Program-made: the position numbers and the translations under genes | Assembly (NCBI GenBank): GCA_947623455.1 | Contig: OX392534.1 | Span: 41,793,426 to 41,857,425, forward strand | DNA length: 64,000 bases | DNA from: Mimachlamys varia | Lineage: Eukaryota; Mollusca; Bivalvia; Pectinida; Pectinidae | Direction of reading: 5' to 3' | In this document: positions 1 through 22,135 of the stretch, piece by piece | Position numbering within the stretch: position 1 is the first letter of the stretch | Layout of the letters: each line of letters opens with the position of its first letter | The notes under the pieces: generated by a model | Databases searched by the model: none | Told to the model about the DNA's origin: nothing | What the model saw: only the letters and a program-made list of their open reading frames with translations

Positions 1-558
1 AATGGAAGTTGCTGAATTGACTGACATGGTTATCGTGAGAAAAAGGCATCTATCTGGTCCTTCACCTGACGTGTATTAGTTAATTTCTATCCCTATATTG
101 ATCATAGGTAGATCAGTTTCTGGTGTTTCTGTATCTATAAATAATTAAAAGTCGTGTGTATCATTTTCGTGTCAATCTTTTTTTATTATTAGTGTCTCCA
201 AAACGAAGGTTTTTTCGGTTTACATTATTCTATTTTTCTAAAATCATTCTCATTCTTGCCCCATCGTGAACTTTTTCACACGTAAAAGAGAAACGTTCCT
301 TGCGACAAATTCCTTTTCATTTCAAGTTTTCCTTAGGCACCTATGGTTGATCGCCTTCTTATAAGATTGTGTCTTCAAATTTGTGGTCTAGGGGAGATAA
401 CGTCTATCAAAATCTATAGACAATCAAAATCTATAGACACTCTCCCCAATATCTTTAAAATGGACTAGTCCAGTTTTTGGTTTGGTAAGGTTCATGTGAC
501 TTTATGGGTGAACTGGTTAATACAAGTGATAAAAAATCTTCGGACACTGCATGTAATT

Positions 559-711
559 CAACAGTACAAACCATACATATCAGACTTCAGACAATATAAA
601 ATTCAACAGTATGTATCAAACTTCATACAATATGAAATTCAACACTATGTATCAGACTTCAGACAATATGACATTCAACAGTATGTATCAGACTTCAGAC
701 AGTATGAAATT
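559..711 (+). repeat. 36-bp tandem repeat, about 4 units
   Basis: Units of the form caacagtatgtatcagactt... repeat with period 36 (the first unit is longer). The period is a multiple of three, which is why a reading frame stays open across it; there is no sign of a gene. Confidence 0.8.
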
Positions 712-1202
712 CAAGATCCGATATGTATTTTTCAAGAAATATCCAAAACAAACTGTCAAAGGAAAAATCCAAGATGGATGCCTCTTGGCCATATCGATTT
801 CTAGAGCCACCCGAAAATAAGATAATGAACATCAATGGACCAAGTGGGCCTTAACATGATATTTGAAATATCCATCCAGTATTTTTCAAGAAATACAGCG
901 ATAACAAACTTTTACTGTCAAAATCTTAGATATCTGCCTGTCTGCCATATTATTTTCCAGAGCCGCCCGAAAATGGGACAGTGCCGTCATTCCATGTACT
1001 TTTGGATATTCATAATTCGATTATTTGGATATCCAAAAATGTTGAGGATTATGAAATGGAATGCTCCCGGCAACACTCCGATCACACCTACATTTTAACA
1101 ATCATTACTAAGCAACAGACACCATACTTTCCTTTTTGATTTTGCATTAGGCTCAGAATACTTAAGGGTCCGAGGATTTCCTATTTAAAAAAAAACCCAC
1201 GC

Positions 1203-1224
1203 GGGGGGGGGGGGGGGGGGGGGG
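1203..1224 (+). repeat. 22-nt G homopolymer
   Basis: An unbroken run of 22 G. Similar runs occur at 28253-28265 (13 G), 33272-33300 (interrupted G), 34202-34217 (16 C), 43279-43294 (16 C) and 48179-48189 (11 G). Exact lengths are unreliable in most assemblies. Confidence 0.9.
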
Positions 1225-1496
1225 TGAGGGAGAGAAGGGGGAAATCATTAGCAGGTAAAAATCAAAGTACTGGAAGTACTGAAGAAGCGTTAAACGGATG
1301 TTTGGAAATGGGTAAAAAAACGTTAATGAAATGTAAAATTTGGATTTTGTAAAATGCAGGTTGTACATGGTAACACACCACTGTGGATATACATGCATGA
1401 GCAGTTTTATTATCGAAGATTATTTTCATTTTGATTTGAAACTGTTATATATAAACTTTATTTATTTTACAACAATTATGTTATCCAACTTATATA

Positions 1497-1690
1497 AATC
1501 ACTCTTGTTGGCCCGGATGTTAGCGCGCGAGGGTTCTTGTTGTGGGAGGAAACTGGAGTAGCCGGAGAAAACTCACGTGGTCGGGCTGGTGACCTCCCCA
1601 TACCTTTTCACGTCCGGTCGGGGAATCGAACCCCAGCCGCCTTGGTGAAAGGCAATTGCGCTATCCACTGCACCACCCGAACACGCGATG
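1497..1690 (-). mobile_element. tRNA-derived SINE
   Basis: Read on the minus strand, a tRNA-like head has box A (GTGGTGCAGTGGATAGCGC, complement of 1659-1677) and box B (GGTTCGATTCCCC, around 1622-1636). A body containing CCGGCTACTCCAGTTTCCTC follows, a sequence style I recognise from invertebrate SINEs. A 5'-truncated relative lies at 41831-41921. There is no 7-bp acceptor stem, so it is not a functional tRNA gene. Confidence 0.8.
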
Positions 1691-2444
1691 TGAAACTGTT
1701 AAAATATAATAACAGACGTATCAATACACCCAGCTCCGAACACTTTCTAATGAATATAGAAAAGGGGAAAGAACAGGTGAAACTGTAACCAAGTAGGCAT
1801 TTTCCATGTCCATATAACTTGCTTCATTACATGTTTTTGTAGACGATTATATGAAAAAAAAGAATTAGTCAATGTGATATTTAGCGGTTGTGACAAAAAT
1901 AAATTCCATTTTTATATAGGATGCCCTTTGGCTTTCACGGTCATCCGACTGTATGCAATTTTTGTTCAGAATTGCTGAAGATATTTTACACCTGTGACCT
2001 TGAAAGTAGGGAAAGGGAATTCAATTGAATAAGGTAGCCCCCAATCCAAGAATGCTACAGGCCAATTAGTATTGAGTCGTTATGTTATTGAGAAGTTGAT
2101 TGGAGATTTTAATACATTTGACATGAATGTACTAAAAAAAAAAGCACAGTAAAAATCAAGGTCAAATGTTGAAACACAATGCAAAACAATCTCGCATGGT
2201 GTCCTTACATATTGTAGTGTAAATGTCAAGTAATTTTTCAAAACAGTTGCTTTTATTTCTTGGTTCTATCTTGCATGTAAATCTCTCAGGTATTGTTCTC
2301 AATCATAATGTATCTCAGAATTGTACATCTCAGGCATTATTACCACACGTGTAAATCTTGGGCAGTAATCTCAAAATTAAGTTCTGCAGTACATGTACAT
2401 GTTAAGACTGCAGTGGTTATAAAATGCCCCCTCAGTGGTTATAT

Positions 2445-2582
2445 TAAAGGCTATAACAATTGAGGGAGGGGGCCATTTTTTTTTATCGAATATTGATCTA
2501 AACCTCCAAAAGTGTAAAATTACTCTAAATACCTTAGTTTAGGTCTAAAACTAGCTGTAACAAATGCCCAGGTCCCTGTGTA
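2445..2582. mobile_element. Partial copy of the CACAGGGACC MITE
   Basis: The end AGGTCCCTGTG and the block tctaaaactagctgt match the right end of the element at 2938-3158. The inner part (aaaagtgtaaaattactct) matches that element inverted. The other end is missing or decayed. Confidence 0.55.
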
Positions 2583-2937
2583 TATATCCATATATTATGA
2601 TTCGAATTAATTTAGGATAAGCTTATACAAAATTATTAAATGATAAAATAAATTCGAATTATGGATCCAAAAATGAATTATTGATATCGAGTTTTGTATA
2701 AAATTATGTGAAACTGCGCCCCATTTTGTGAGACAACCTATACAGTAATTCACACTGTAAACTTTATTTTTCAACAAGTTTTAGTGTTAGCGCGCAAATG
2801 GAGCTTTCAAACCTTTGATATTTTGTCGTGTGTTGCCAATGTCCGCCAAATAATATTACAAATTCTTTTGAAAAGGAAGGCAGCTCTCATTAGCATTAAG
2901 TACTAGGGCCTCTACTAACAGTAATCGCCTCTTAGCT

Positions 2938-3158
2938 CACAGGGACCTGAGAAAAAATTGTTACTGTACAGCTATCTAGTTCTAAGCTTAGGCCTACAGT
3001 AGTCTAAGGGTGTTCAGAGTAATTTTACACTTTTTGGGTGTTTAAATCAATTTTCGACAAAAATACCCCCTAATGATCAATGATGATAAAGGCTAAATTC
3101 CTCAGAACATCCTAGTTTATGTCTAAAACTAGCTGTGAAAAATTCTCAGGTCCCTGTG
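2938..3158. mobile_element. MITE with CACAGGGACCTGAGAA termini
   Basis: A 221-bp element starts CACAGGGACCTGAGAA and ends with its exact reverse complement TTCTCAGGTCCCTGTG (16-bp perfect inverted repeats). Weaker inverted similarity extends further in. There is no coding capacity. It ends just upstream of the HDHD5 promoter. Confidence 0.75.
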
Positions 3159-3179
3159 CAATAGCCGTCTGCTTGACTT

Positions 3180-3359
3180 CGATACTTCCTCTTGTGCGGA
3201 ATAACCGAGAAATGACAAGGCATTTTTTACGTACGCATGATTTGGCTACGTCATAGCAAGTCACGATTTGATTGGCTCAAAATGCTCACACCTTCAAGAA
3301 AAAGGTGAAGGTCGTGTACTCATAAATGGCTTCATTATTCTGAGAGTAGATAGAAGAAA
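3180..3359 (+). promoter_or_regulatory. Probable HDHD5 promoter and 5'UTR
   Basis: The stretch before the HDHD5 start is richer in CpG than its surroundings. It holds a CRE-like TACGTCA (3247-3253) and an inverted CCAAT box ATTGG (3271-3275). No TATA box is visible. These motifs are seen directly; promoter function is inferred from position. Confidence 0.45.
3326..3343 (+). CDS. Short upstream ORF in the HDHD5 leader
   Basis: An ATG with five codons and a stop (MASLF) ends 16 bases before the HDHD5 start codon. If the transcript begins upstream of it, it could reduce initiation at the main ATG. Only the ORF is seen; use is unproven. Confidence 0.3.
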   Translation: MASLF

Positions 3360-14337
<10,978 letters not shown>

Positions 14338-14711
14338 TCATTGTCCAAACTTAGGTTTCCTCTCCACTGAAATGTTATCAATGTTGCTTTTGACGTATGT
14401 ATTGTTAATTTCTGTAAAAGGAAGTCGTGGGAGATTTGTTAAAATGATGTTGAGTGTTTTAATTTAATCCTTTTTTTTCGTGTCGGTTATGTGATAGTGG
14501 TTATTGAATAGGTTATATTGTTTCATTATACTCCAACAAAGAATAATTTATAATTTTATTGTTTGTTCTTCTCTAGATCTGTTTATTTTTTGTGAAAATA
14601 TTTTTTATTTATTACAAAAGTTGAGATTTTGAATAATATATTCAACAGTAGATCCATTCATTTTTGCCTGACTGGAATGACCAGTTCAAGCCAATGACTG
14701 ATGGTGACTGA

Positions 14712-14717
14712 AATAAA
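14712..14717 (+). terminator. Candidate HDHD5 poly(A) signal
   Basis: AATAAA lies 375 bases after the HDHD5 stop. Another AATAAA occurs near 15400. Which is used cannot be told from sequence. Confidence 0.4.
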
Positions 14718-14834
14718 GAGAAAAAAGGATAATTACCAAAGTCAATTTAAATTTTGATTGAAGCAAAGGGTATGCTACTCAAAAGGCATACAGTTTATTG
14801 TAGGGTGAACAATCATCATCATCAGCATATCAAC

Positions 14835-14950
14835 CACAGGGACATGTACACATTACAATAGTATATATGAAATGTATGGGAGGTCGTTATGTTTATAATT
14901 ATGGACCCCCATACATTTTACTTACGTTACTATTGTAACATGTCCCTGTG
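14835..14950. mobile_element. Hairpin MITE downstream of HDHD5
   Basis: A 116-bp near-palindrome starts CACAGGGACATG and ends CATGTCCCTGTG, with arms of about 45-50 nt (…aatgtatggg/cccatacatt…). Transcribed, it would fold into a long hairpin. Its ends resemble those of the 2938-3158 MITE. Confidence 0.75.
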
Positions 14951-15424
14951 TATCAACTGAAGCTCTGGAATTATTGAAAATCTTTGAAATTTTTAAAACT
15001 GTCACCAGCCAGATATACAGCCCTCTTTCCCATATATGAATTAGTGGTTGTGATAGGTCAACCAAACCCAATTTTAAGAGCTTATTTTGACAATTGAGTG
15101 GACCTATAGCTAGTATACAAAGGATCTCAACACTTATCTTCGAGAAGGCCAAGTATATGTGTTACCTACTAGCCACTGAATAATATTTTTAATAACTGCT
15201 TTAGCAAATTTGTTTGTTTATTTTTATCTAACTGTTAATTCTCATCCAACAAAGTGTGAAAGTTGCCAAGAATAACTGTACTGTTCATAGTGTCTTGTTT
15301 ATTAGAGTTGTTCCCCTTTGTATAAAGAACATGTTTATGTGCAGAATTACTTGACTGCTTCAGCATTGTGCACAGAAATCAGAAACAGAAGTATTAAATA
15401 AATATACATTCAAAAATCACAGAT

Positions 15425-15510
15425 GAATAGTGCATGGACTACATACATACAAATGTATGTATAGGAAGAGTGTACTATACATACAAATGTATGTAAAGGA
15501 AGGGTGTATT
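15425..15510 (+). repeat. Two-copy repeat containing CATACATACAAATGTATGTA
   Basis: A palindromic block around acatacaaatgtatgta and a gaagrgtgta tail occur twice in direct order. The surrounding 15.0-17.1 kb otherwise shows no gene signal; a 120-codon open frame at 15533-15895 has no recognisable domain. Confidence 0.6.
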
Positions 15511-17113
15511 TAATAAACGCTTTGCATCCGTCGTGTGTTCAATTTTTTATATTGTCAACTTCTTTGCGAGAACCAGTGGATGGAATCTATTTAAACATAG
15601 CCAAAATAATTCTTGTTTGATGAGGATACCAATATGCAAAAATAATAGGATTCCTGCCCCTATTCCAGGTCCAGGTCGGGGTCTAAAACACTCAGTAGTA
15701 CAACAGTCTATTTCTTTTTATAGACCGAAAGATCATTTGGGGCTTTGTACAGATAGCTTTAACATTGTTCAGGTAACCTCTAAAGCCCTTGGACCTCTTC
15801 TTTACCAGGGTACCAGCATGTGGGTTTCAGGGAGAAGAATTTACCGCAGCCTTTTTGCTATAATCTTACGGTGTTGTAGGGGAAATGAGGGATGAAGTGT
15901 CAAATGGGTGCAATGTATGAGTGTTAAAACGGTGTGATTGTATTTGTAAAGCATCATCAGAGATCCATCTGAAATACTTGATTAAAATTGAAATAAATTG
16001 CTGTTTTTTTCAGAACATAACATCAAAGTCAAGTTATCACATTTTTAACAGTGAAATATGAGTTTTTTTCTTTGAAAATAAAAATGTTTTTTTTTTTTCT
16101 TTTTGTTATCACTGTAAACCAACCAGTCACAGAGCAAGGCTTAGTGTAAATAATATACCGTGGGCATTGTCAACTGTGGGTGTTTTCTTATGATGATGTT
16201 GCAATACAAATTCCTTGTCTCTACATGTTATGGCAAGAGTATGAATAACTTCAATGAAGTCTATATCTTTATAAAGAAAACATTAATACACACTAGTCTT
16301 TGTGTATTGATGATTCAAATGACATTTATATTTCTCACATATTGTGAATATTTCTATGATATTTTTCAAGTGTGTGTGTAGCAAAATTGAAAAAAAAAAT
16401 TATATATAAATCAGTCCATTTTGAAAATGAACTTACTTGTAAATAATTTAGATTCTAAGTCACTTGTTTTATTAAATCCCTATTATAACAGAGGATGTTT
16501 TTTGTACAGATAATATTTTATTTAGTAAATATTTCAATAATTTTTTAACCTATAGAATTGGTATCTTATCCAGTTGATTATTTTTCTTCTATTCCTCATA
16601 TAAGGGGGATTTTCTCGTGATTCTGAACAAATCGCTCTAAAGGGCATTTTCATGAATCTTTTCTTCATTCAATCTTCATGTACAAGTACTAGACTTTCCC
16701 GATATAAATTGTATAGATCAAATTTTATTTTGTGTTACTACTAGACTCCAAACAGGACAACCTAAATTTTCATTTTATATGAAATGGACTATAAAATCTA
16801 ACAGGCAAATGTATACAAGCATCTCCTAAAACTTTACAATGCATCACAACACCAAAAGCTATTAAAAGATTCTGATACCCTTGAGGTCATTATAATATTG
16901 ATGCTGATATTTATCAGGAGATTGAAAAATATTTTTGATGGTTAGAAAATGATGTATATGCTGGAATAGCAACGAACTTGGAAGGATTCTTCTGTTTTTA
17001 CAAAGATCAATTTATAAGATCAAGTTCCAGTGTAACTACAGCAAAATATGTAGAATATTCACAAAGATAGCAAACTTCCAGTTGTTGTTGTGCCAATTTT
17101 TGTGTTAAATAGT

Positions 17114-17300
17114 TAAGCTGGGTACCACAAAATAAAACATACCACTGTATACTTCAGTAATTGAATATTTTAGCCTGCTAAAGGTCTCTGGCTATTTAGT
17201 TTTCTGGTGCCAAACAACAAGGTGCCCGTCATAAGTTGTTTGTGTTATCCTCTCACATTGTTTGAGTGAAGCTATGTCTGTCCTAGTTGATCAACAGAGT
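17114..17300 (-). mobile_element. Truncated hAT-like element
   Basis: It begins TAAGCTGGGTACCAC and runs through sequence that matches, inverted, the right half of the hAT-like element at 33523-33939 (shared block gtttgagtgaagctatgtct). The far end is missing. Confidence 0.65.
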
Positions 17301-18164
17301 TATAGGAAGTTATAACTAAACCATGTGTGAATGCCAAATGATCTTTGTCATAAGTAGTTCATTGATAATTTATATATAATTACGTGGTGATATGAGTATG
17401 GCCTATGAAGTATCCAGGAAAGAACGTTTTTCAATCATATGAAAATTCTCACTTGTGAAATTGTGAAACCCTGGTTACATGGGCATCATTATAACACAAT
17501 TAAATTTTACCAGATCGGTCAATGATGTGTATGACAGGATTTTGTTAGAAGTCTAGTTTATAGCAATAAACAGTCAGCAATGTGTGTGTCACAAGTCATC
17601 TTTACTCCTTATATTTACCCCTGAAATTTCATAGTGAACTATTCCAACCTTAGAATTTGGAGAGTTCAAATGTGTCTTTGGTGGTGAATAAGTTAATCCT
17701 TGTTTAACTATTAAGGTCTTTGAGAATATACCAAGGTAGTGTTACTCAGAAATAACTCATGACATATGTAATAACCACAATGAGCACATAATGATAAATT
17801 GAATGTTGTAGACCTCCCGGCGAATAGATCCAGAACTTTGGGGTCCAACGTACAGCACATTTTAAATTTAACATTTATGAGAATATTTCTACAAGAGAAA
17901 AAGCAGGATTTTGTATAACTAATAACTATACTTATATTTATTGAATCCAATACTCTTTTGACACAGTAATTACCATGTCATAATCAAAATCTTCATGTTA
18001 TGCAACTTACAAGTATTAATTTTAGCTGTGTAGTTTAGTAAGTCCCAGAAAAGTATTTCTCCCTTCAGAGATCCATCTGTGCTTAATTCTGATTATAATC
18101 GATAATAATAATGTGAGGTTCTGACATACTGTGCATGATCACAACCTAGTTCACAAGCCATCAA

Positions 18165-18350
18165 ACAGTGGTTCACAAAATTCATTATCTGTTCATCAAA
18201 AAGTGGTTCACTGAATTCATTATCTGTTCTTAAAACGGTGGTTCAAAAAATTCATTATCTGTTCATCAAACAGTGGTTCAAAAATTTCATTATCTGTTCA
18301 TCAAACAGTGGTTTACTGAATTCATTATCTGTTCATCTAAAGGGTTCACT
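18165..18350 (+). repeat. 35-bp tandem repeat
   Basis: About five units of ctgttcatcaaacagtggtt followed by ca.tgaattcattat. Not coding. Confidence 0.8.
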
Positions 18351-18362
18351 GAATTTATAATC

Positions 18363-19110
18363 TGTGGTTATAGGACTCTGGAAAATATCATTAATGCAAA
18401 ATGATCATATCTTTCATTATTAGTGCTATATTAATAATCATAGAAATAGGTAATGTGAAGCTTCAAAATCTAGAGATGGTAGTATAGCTACTTAAGGAAA
18501 TTGCATTGTTCCTTTTGCCTGTGGTGTGGCAACCAGAATACCTTTCTTCTCTCCCTGGGAAGCATACTTATACTCAGCTCACAAGCTTCCTACAGATTTT
18601 AGCACTGCCCAACCACACTCCTCATCATTTACAGCCGAGCACCTGGTAATGTAAGCTAGAACACACAGCATACAATATCTTATACAACACACTACCATTC
18701 TGTAACCCTTCGGTCACAAGCCCACCGTCCTATCACCGGGTACAGTGCTTCCTAAAGTAAAGGTAGCCACTTTCTTTGATTGGCAGTCCAACTTATAGTC
18801 ATCATCATCATGATACAGTTGTACATAATACAAAACCTTTTTCACCCAGATTATGATAATCAGGAGCTTTCACCTTCATTTTAGTCAAAGTAGCTTTTAT
18901 TGTCCGACACGTTAGTTATAGATAATTTTTCAGTGCATTTTTTTGGGTTTAGATACCCTGGATAAAAGCATTAATGCAAAATGTTCATACCTTACATTAT
19001 TATAGTGCTATATTAATTATCATAGATATAGGTAATGTGAAGCTTCAAAGTCTAGAGTTGGTAGTATAACTACTTAAGGAATTTGCATTGTTCCTTTCCC
19101 CGTGTGTGTG
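18363..19110 (+). repeat. Direct duplication pair of about 165 bp
   Basis: The segment around 18363-18535 (attaatgcaaaatgatcata … ggtaatgtgaagcttcaaaa) recurs at about 18945-19110 with scattered changes. The roughly 420 bp between holds no recognised gene. Confidence 0.7.
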
Positions 19111-19488
19111 GTGTTGTATTTAAATGATCACACATGTCATAATGAACAGAAATATATACTCCACAGAATACAACGTTGATATTGAATAGGTGCGGTTTGC
19201 AGTCTACTTATGAATAAATGAAATTGCAGTTTGAAATATTATTTTCTTACAAATTTGAAATCAGCATTTTATTTTTTTGTTATATTTGCATGTTACTTAA
19301 TTGTGAAGTTTTGAAATATAGAATCTGGAGAATTTACTCGTTAAATGTTATGTAAAATTGCAATACATTCAAAAATGCTTAATACCAAATTCAAGGTTAA
19401 TTCATCACATTTTCAGAATTAATGAATTTATTTGCCCAAGAAAACATGTTTTTCTGTGATCATCGTCAAGTCTGAAGCATTATTACAG

Positions 19489-19712
19489 GGTATACTGATA
19501 TCACATGATTATACCCGGGTTTATTGATATCACATGATTATACCCGGGTTTATTGATATCACATGATTATTACCGGGTTTATTGATATCACCTGATTATT
19601 ACCAGGTTAATTGATATCACATGATTATACCCGGGTTTATTGATATCACATGATTATACCCGGGTTTATTGATATCACATGATTATTACCGGGTATATTG
19701 ATATCACATGAT
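19489..19712 (+). repeat. 29-bp tandem repeat, about 8 units
   Basis: Units of attgatatcacatgattata followed by cccgggttt, with some copies reading ttaccgggttt. Directly visible. Confidence 0.88.
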
Positions 19713-20519
19713 TCAAGCTTTATTGTGACATCACAGTGGATATATGGATGACTGGACACAGGTTAAACACCAATATAACTCTGATGTACTCCCTGGATCA
19801 CATGGTAGTCATGTGATCAGTTATTATTTATGATGAACGGAATATTTAAAGATACATGAGATCAAACATCAGAGATTACTATAAGGGGGTAACAAAGTTG
19901 GGGGTGGAGTGTTAACCAGCACCAGATATCAGGCATTTACTCTGATAGATAGCTTACCAACGGAACACTTGTTGTTCTAGGGTCTTCATTGAACATTAAA
20001 TATTATATTCTTGAACATGTAGCATTTGAAGTGAAAATAACATTGTTAATTTAAAGTGAATCATCTTCTATGCATTTCTTAATACATTGGTTTCCGAACA
20101 GAATCTTCATGCTTCTTAGATAGTTAGGTAAAACTTGAAATTCGGATTTGTTGACATTTTAGTGGAAGTGTAATAAGTATTTAGTTGACGTGATTGTTAT
20201 ACTACCTATGTAATGGTAATAGTTACACCCCTGAGTATGGAGGATCATATCAGATCCTGTCCCGACTTTGTTTATTATACATTGGGTGTTGTCTTTATGA
20301 GATCACATTCATAGTTGTTACTATGTGTACTTTTAATAGTTTGACACCGTGAGTGAGAAAGCTGTATTTTTAAGATATTAAAATTCGTTTTAAGTTATGT
20401 ACTTTAGACTTGTGTTGATTTTGTTTCTTTTTAGCTAACCTGGCCAAAGTGATATCTGTCGTCTGTCTGGTATCAACTTTTTTCCCTTTAATAAAAGATT
20501 CTACTGGATAACCAAAAGG

Positions 20520-20830
20520 CCTAGATTCAATATCAAGTCATATTTGGCTTGAAAGTTTGCGAATAAAAATTACCATCCTTCCAAGGTCAAAGGATTCAAA
20601 TGTGTCAACACATTCAAGCAAACTTCTATTGAAATTCCGAAAGACCTGGAGAGTTGATATTTAGCTGGTAGCTTCCATGAAACAAGCAAAATATAATTTG
20701 TGAATGAAAATTACCTTGTCGTACTTTCAACATCATAGGGGTGAAATTCTGAAAGGCCTCATATGCAGAGACATGCAATTTGACTGCTAGCTACAATTGT
20801 AATCCTTTGAAAGAAGCAAAACAAAATTTG
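20520..20830 (+). repeat. Decayed copies of the 146-bp satellite
   Basis: Phrases such as ccaaggtcaaaggattcaaa, catttaagcaaactt-like and gatatttagctggtagc match the order seen in the 146-bp array at 49217-49750, heavily diverged. Confidence 0.5.
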
Positions 20831-20871
20831 CCAAGAAAATGCCCTTAACAATGAGTTCAAATAGGTCAAAT

Positions 20872-22135
20872 AAGTATTGGTTACACCATAGTTTACGAGT
20901 TCTTCAGGATATAACCCACAAGGCACGAAGTGCCGCGTGGGTTATACCTGAAGAACGAGTAAACTATTGTGTAACCTACTTGTATCATAGATGTGACATA
21001 TTTCTTTCATCGAGAACAATGTTCATTTACCTACAATGTTAAAATGTACACTGAACTGGGGCAGGCGTGGGAATCACTGGACTGATTCTGTCAATCCTGG
21101 GTTGATGATGCTTACTTCAATCTGATTGGCTATTGATTCTGTCAATCCAGAGTTGATAATACACATAGGCACGCCTTTTTAAATATGATTGGTTATTTCT
21201 AAATCATTCCTGGGAATATTTTTATTTTGGATTTATTATTGTTTTTATTAATTAGACTAAACAATAAGCCAACCACGCTCACTTTATTGCCAAGCATGCT
21301 ATTTCAAAGTGTCAGATTTTACAAAGAACTTTGATTTTGAGTTCCTGAAAAACATTGATGACTTGGACGAATTCACTGTTCCATAAGTTGTGGACAAGTA
21401 TGACATTTCAGAATATTTAGAGGACTCCCAAAAGTTCCCAAAGTTTTAACGTGGAATTACCCGAAGAAAGACCGGTACCCACGAAAAACACAAACCACGG
21501 TTCGGACCGCCTGTTAATTCGGAATATAGATCTACTTGAATATACAGGACTTTATGAATTTAAAGGAAAACACACGCCTTAATTGATACAAATGAAACCA
21601 TAACTGAAACGCGAATCACAGACCTGTACATGTAAAACCAGAGAATTATACCTTAGTAATTGTACAGTGACAATCAATTTAATTTGAAGTGATCTGTTTT
21701 ATTTGCACTAAAATAGCAAAAACACTGACCAAAGGTACGTTTGTACAGTGTCGCTCAATTCGAAGACATTTGTTATATTTGTGCAAAGGTGAATTGTCTA
21801 TTGAGTTGGAAAAGCTGAAAATGTGTGTATATTTTTAAGGTTAGAAAATGTGTGTATTTGGTAAGGTTAATTAAATGTTGAGTTGGAAAAACTGAAAATG
21901 TGTGTATTGTTTTTTAAAAGTATATAACAACCTATTTTCGCTTGTTGTACAATGTATATATTTAAATGTACTAGGGTCATTTTGCAACATTGTACAACTG
22001 CAACATTGGGGAAATAGGCCGTGGTAAGAACCTATGTTCTTACTAGATAAGAACATGGGTTCTTACTGGATGAGGTCAACTCTTCATAATATATTCCACG
22101 GACAAGATGAAAGAAATATGACACATCTATGATAC
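20872..22135. mobile_element. Palindrome plus 31-bp inverted repeats, likely TIR element
   Basis: A near-perfect hairpin at 20872-20982 is centred on GGCACGAAGTGCC (20922-20934) with arms of about 48 nt. Immediately next to it, 20981-21011 (tgtatcatagatgtgacata…) is inverted at 22105-22135 with one mismatch in 31. The 1.1 kb between has no long coding frame. The layout suits a non-autonomous DNA transposon; no target duplication was identified and the family is unknown. Confidence 0.6.

Noticed and set aside
2..79. Short frame MEVAELTDMV… ending in TAG at the window edge
   Set aside because: Could be the last codons of an upstream gene, but 25 codons without a recognisable domain or splice signal are not enough.
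15533..15895. 120-codon plus-strand frame
   Set aside because: No domain, no splice context, and it lies in the presumed 3' region downstream of HDHD5.
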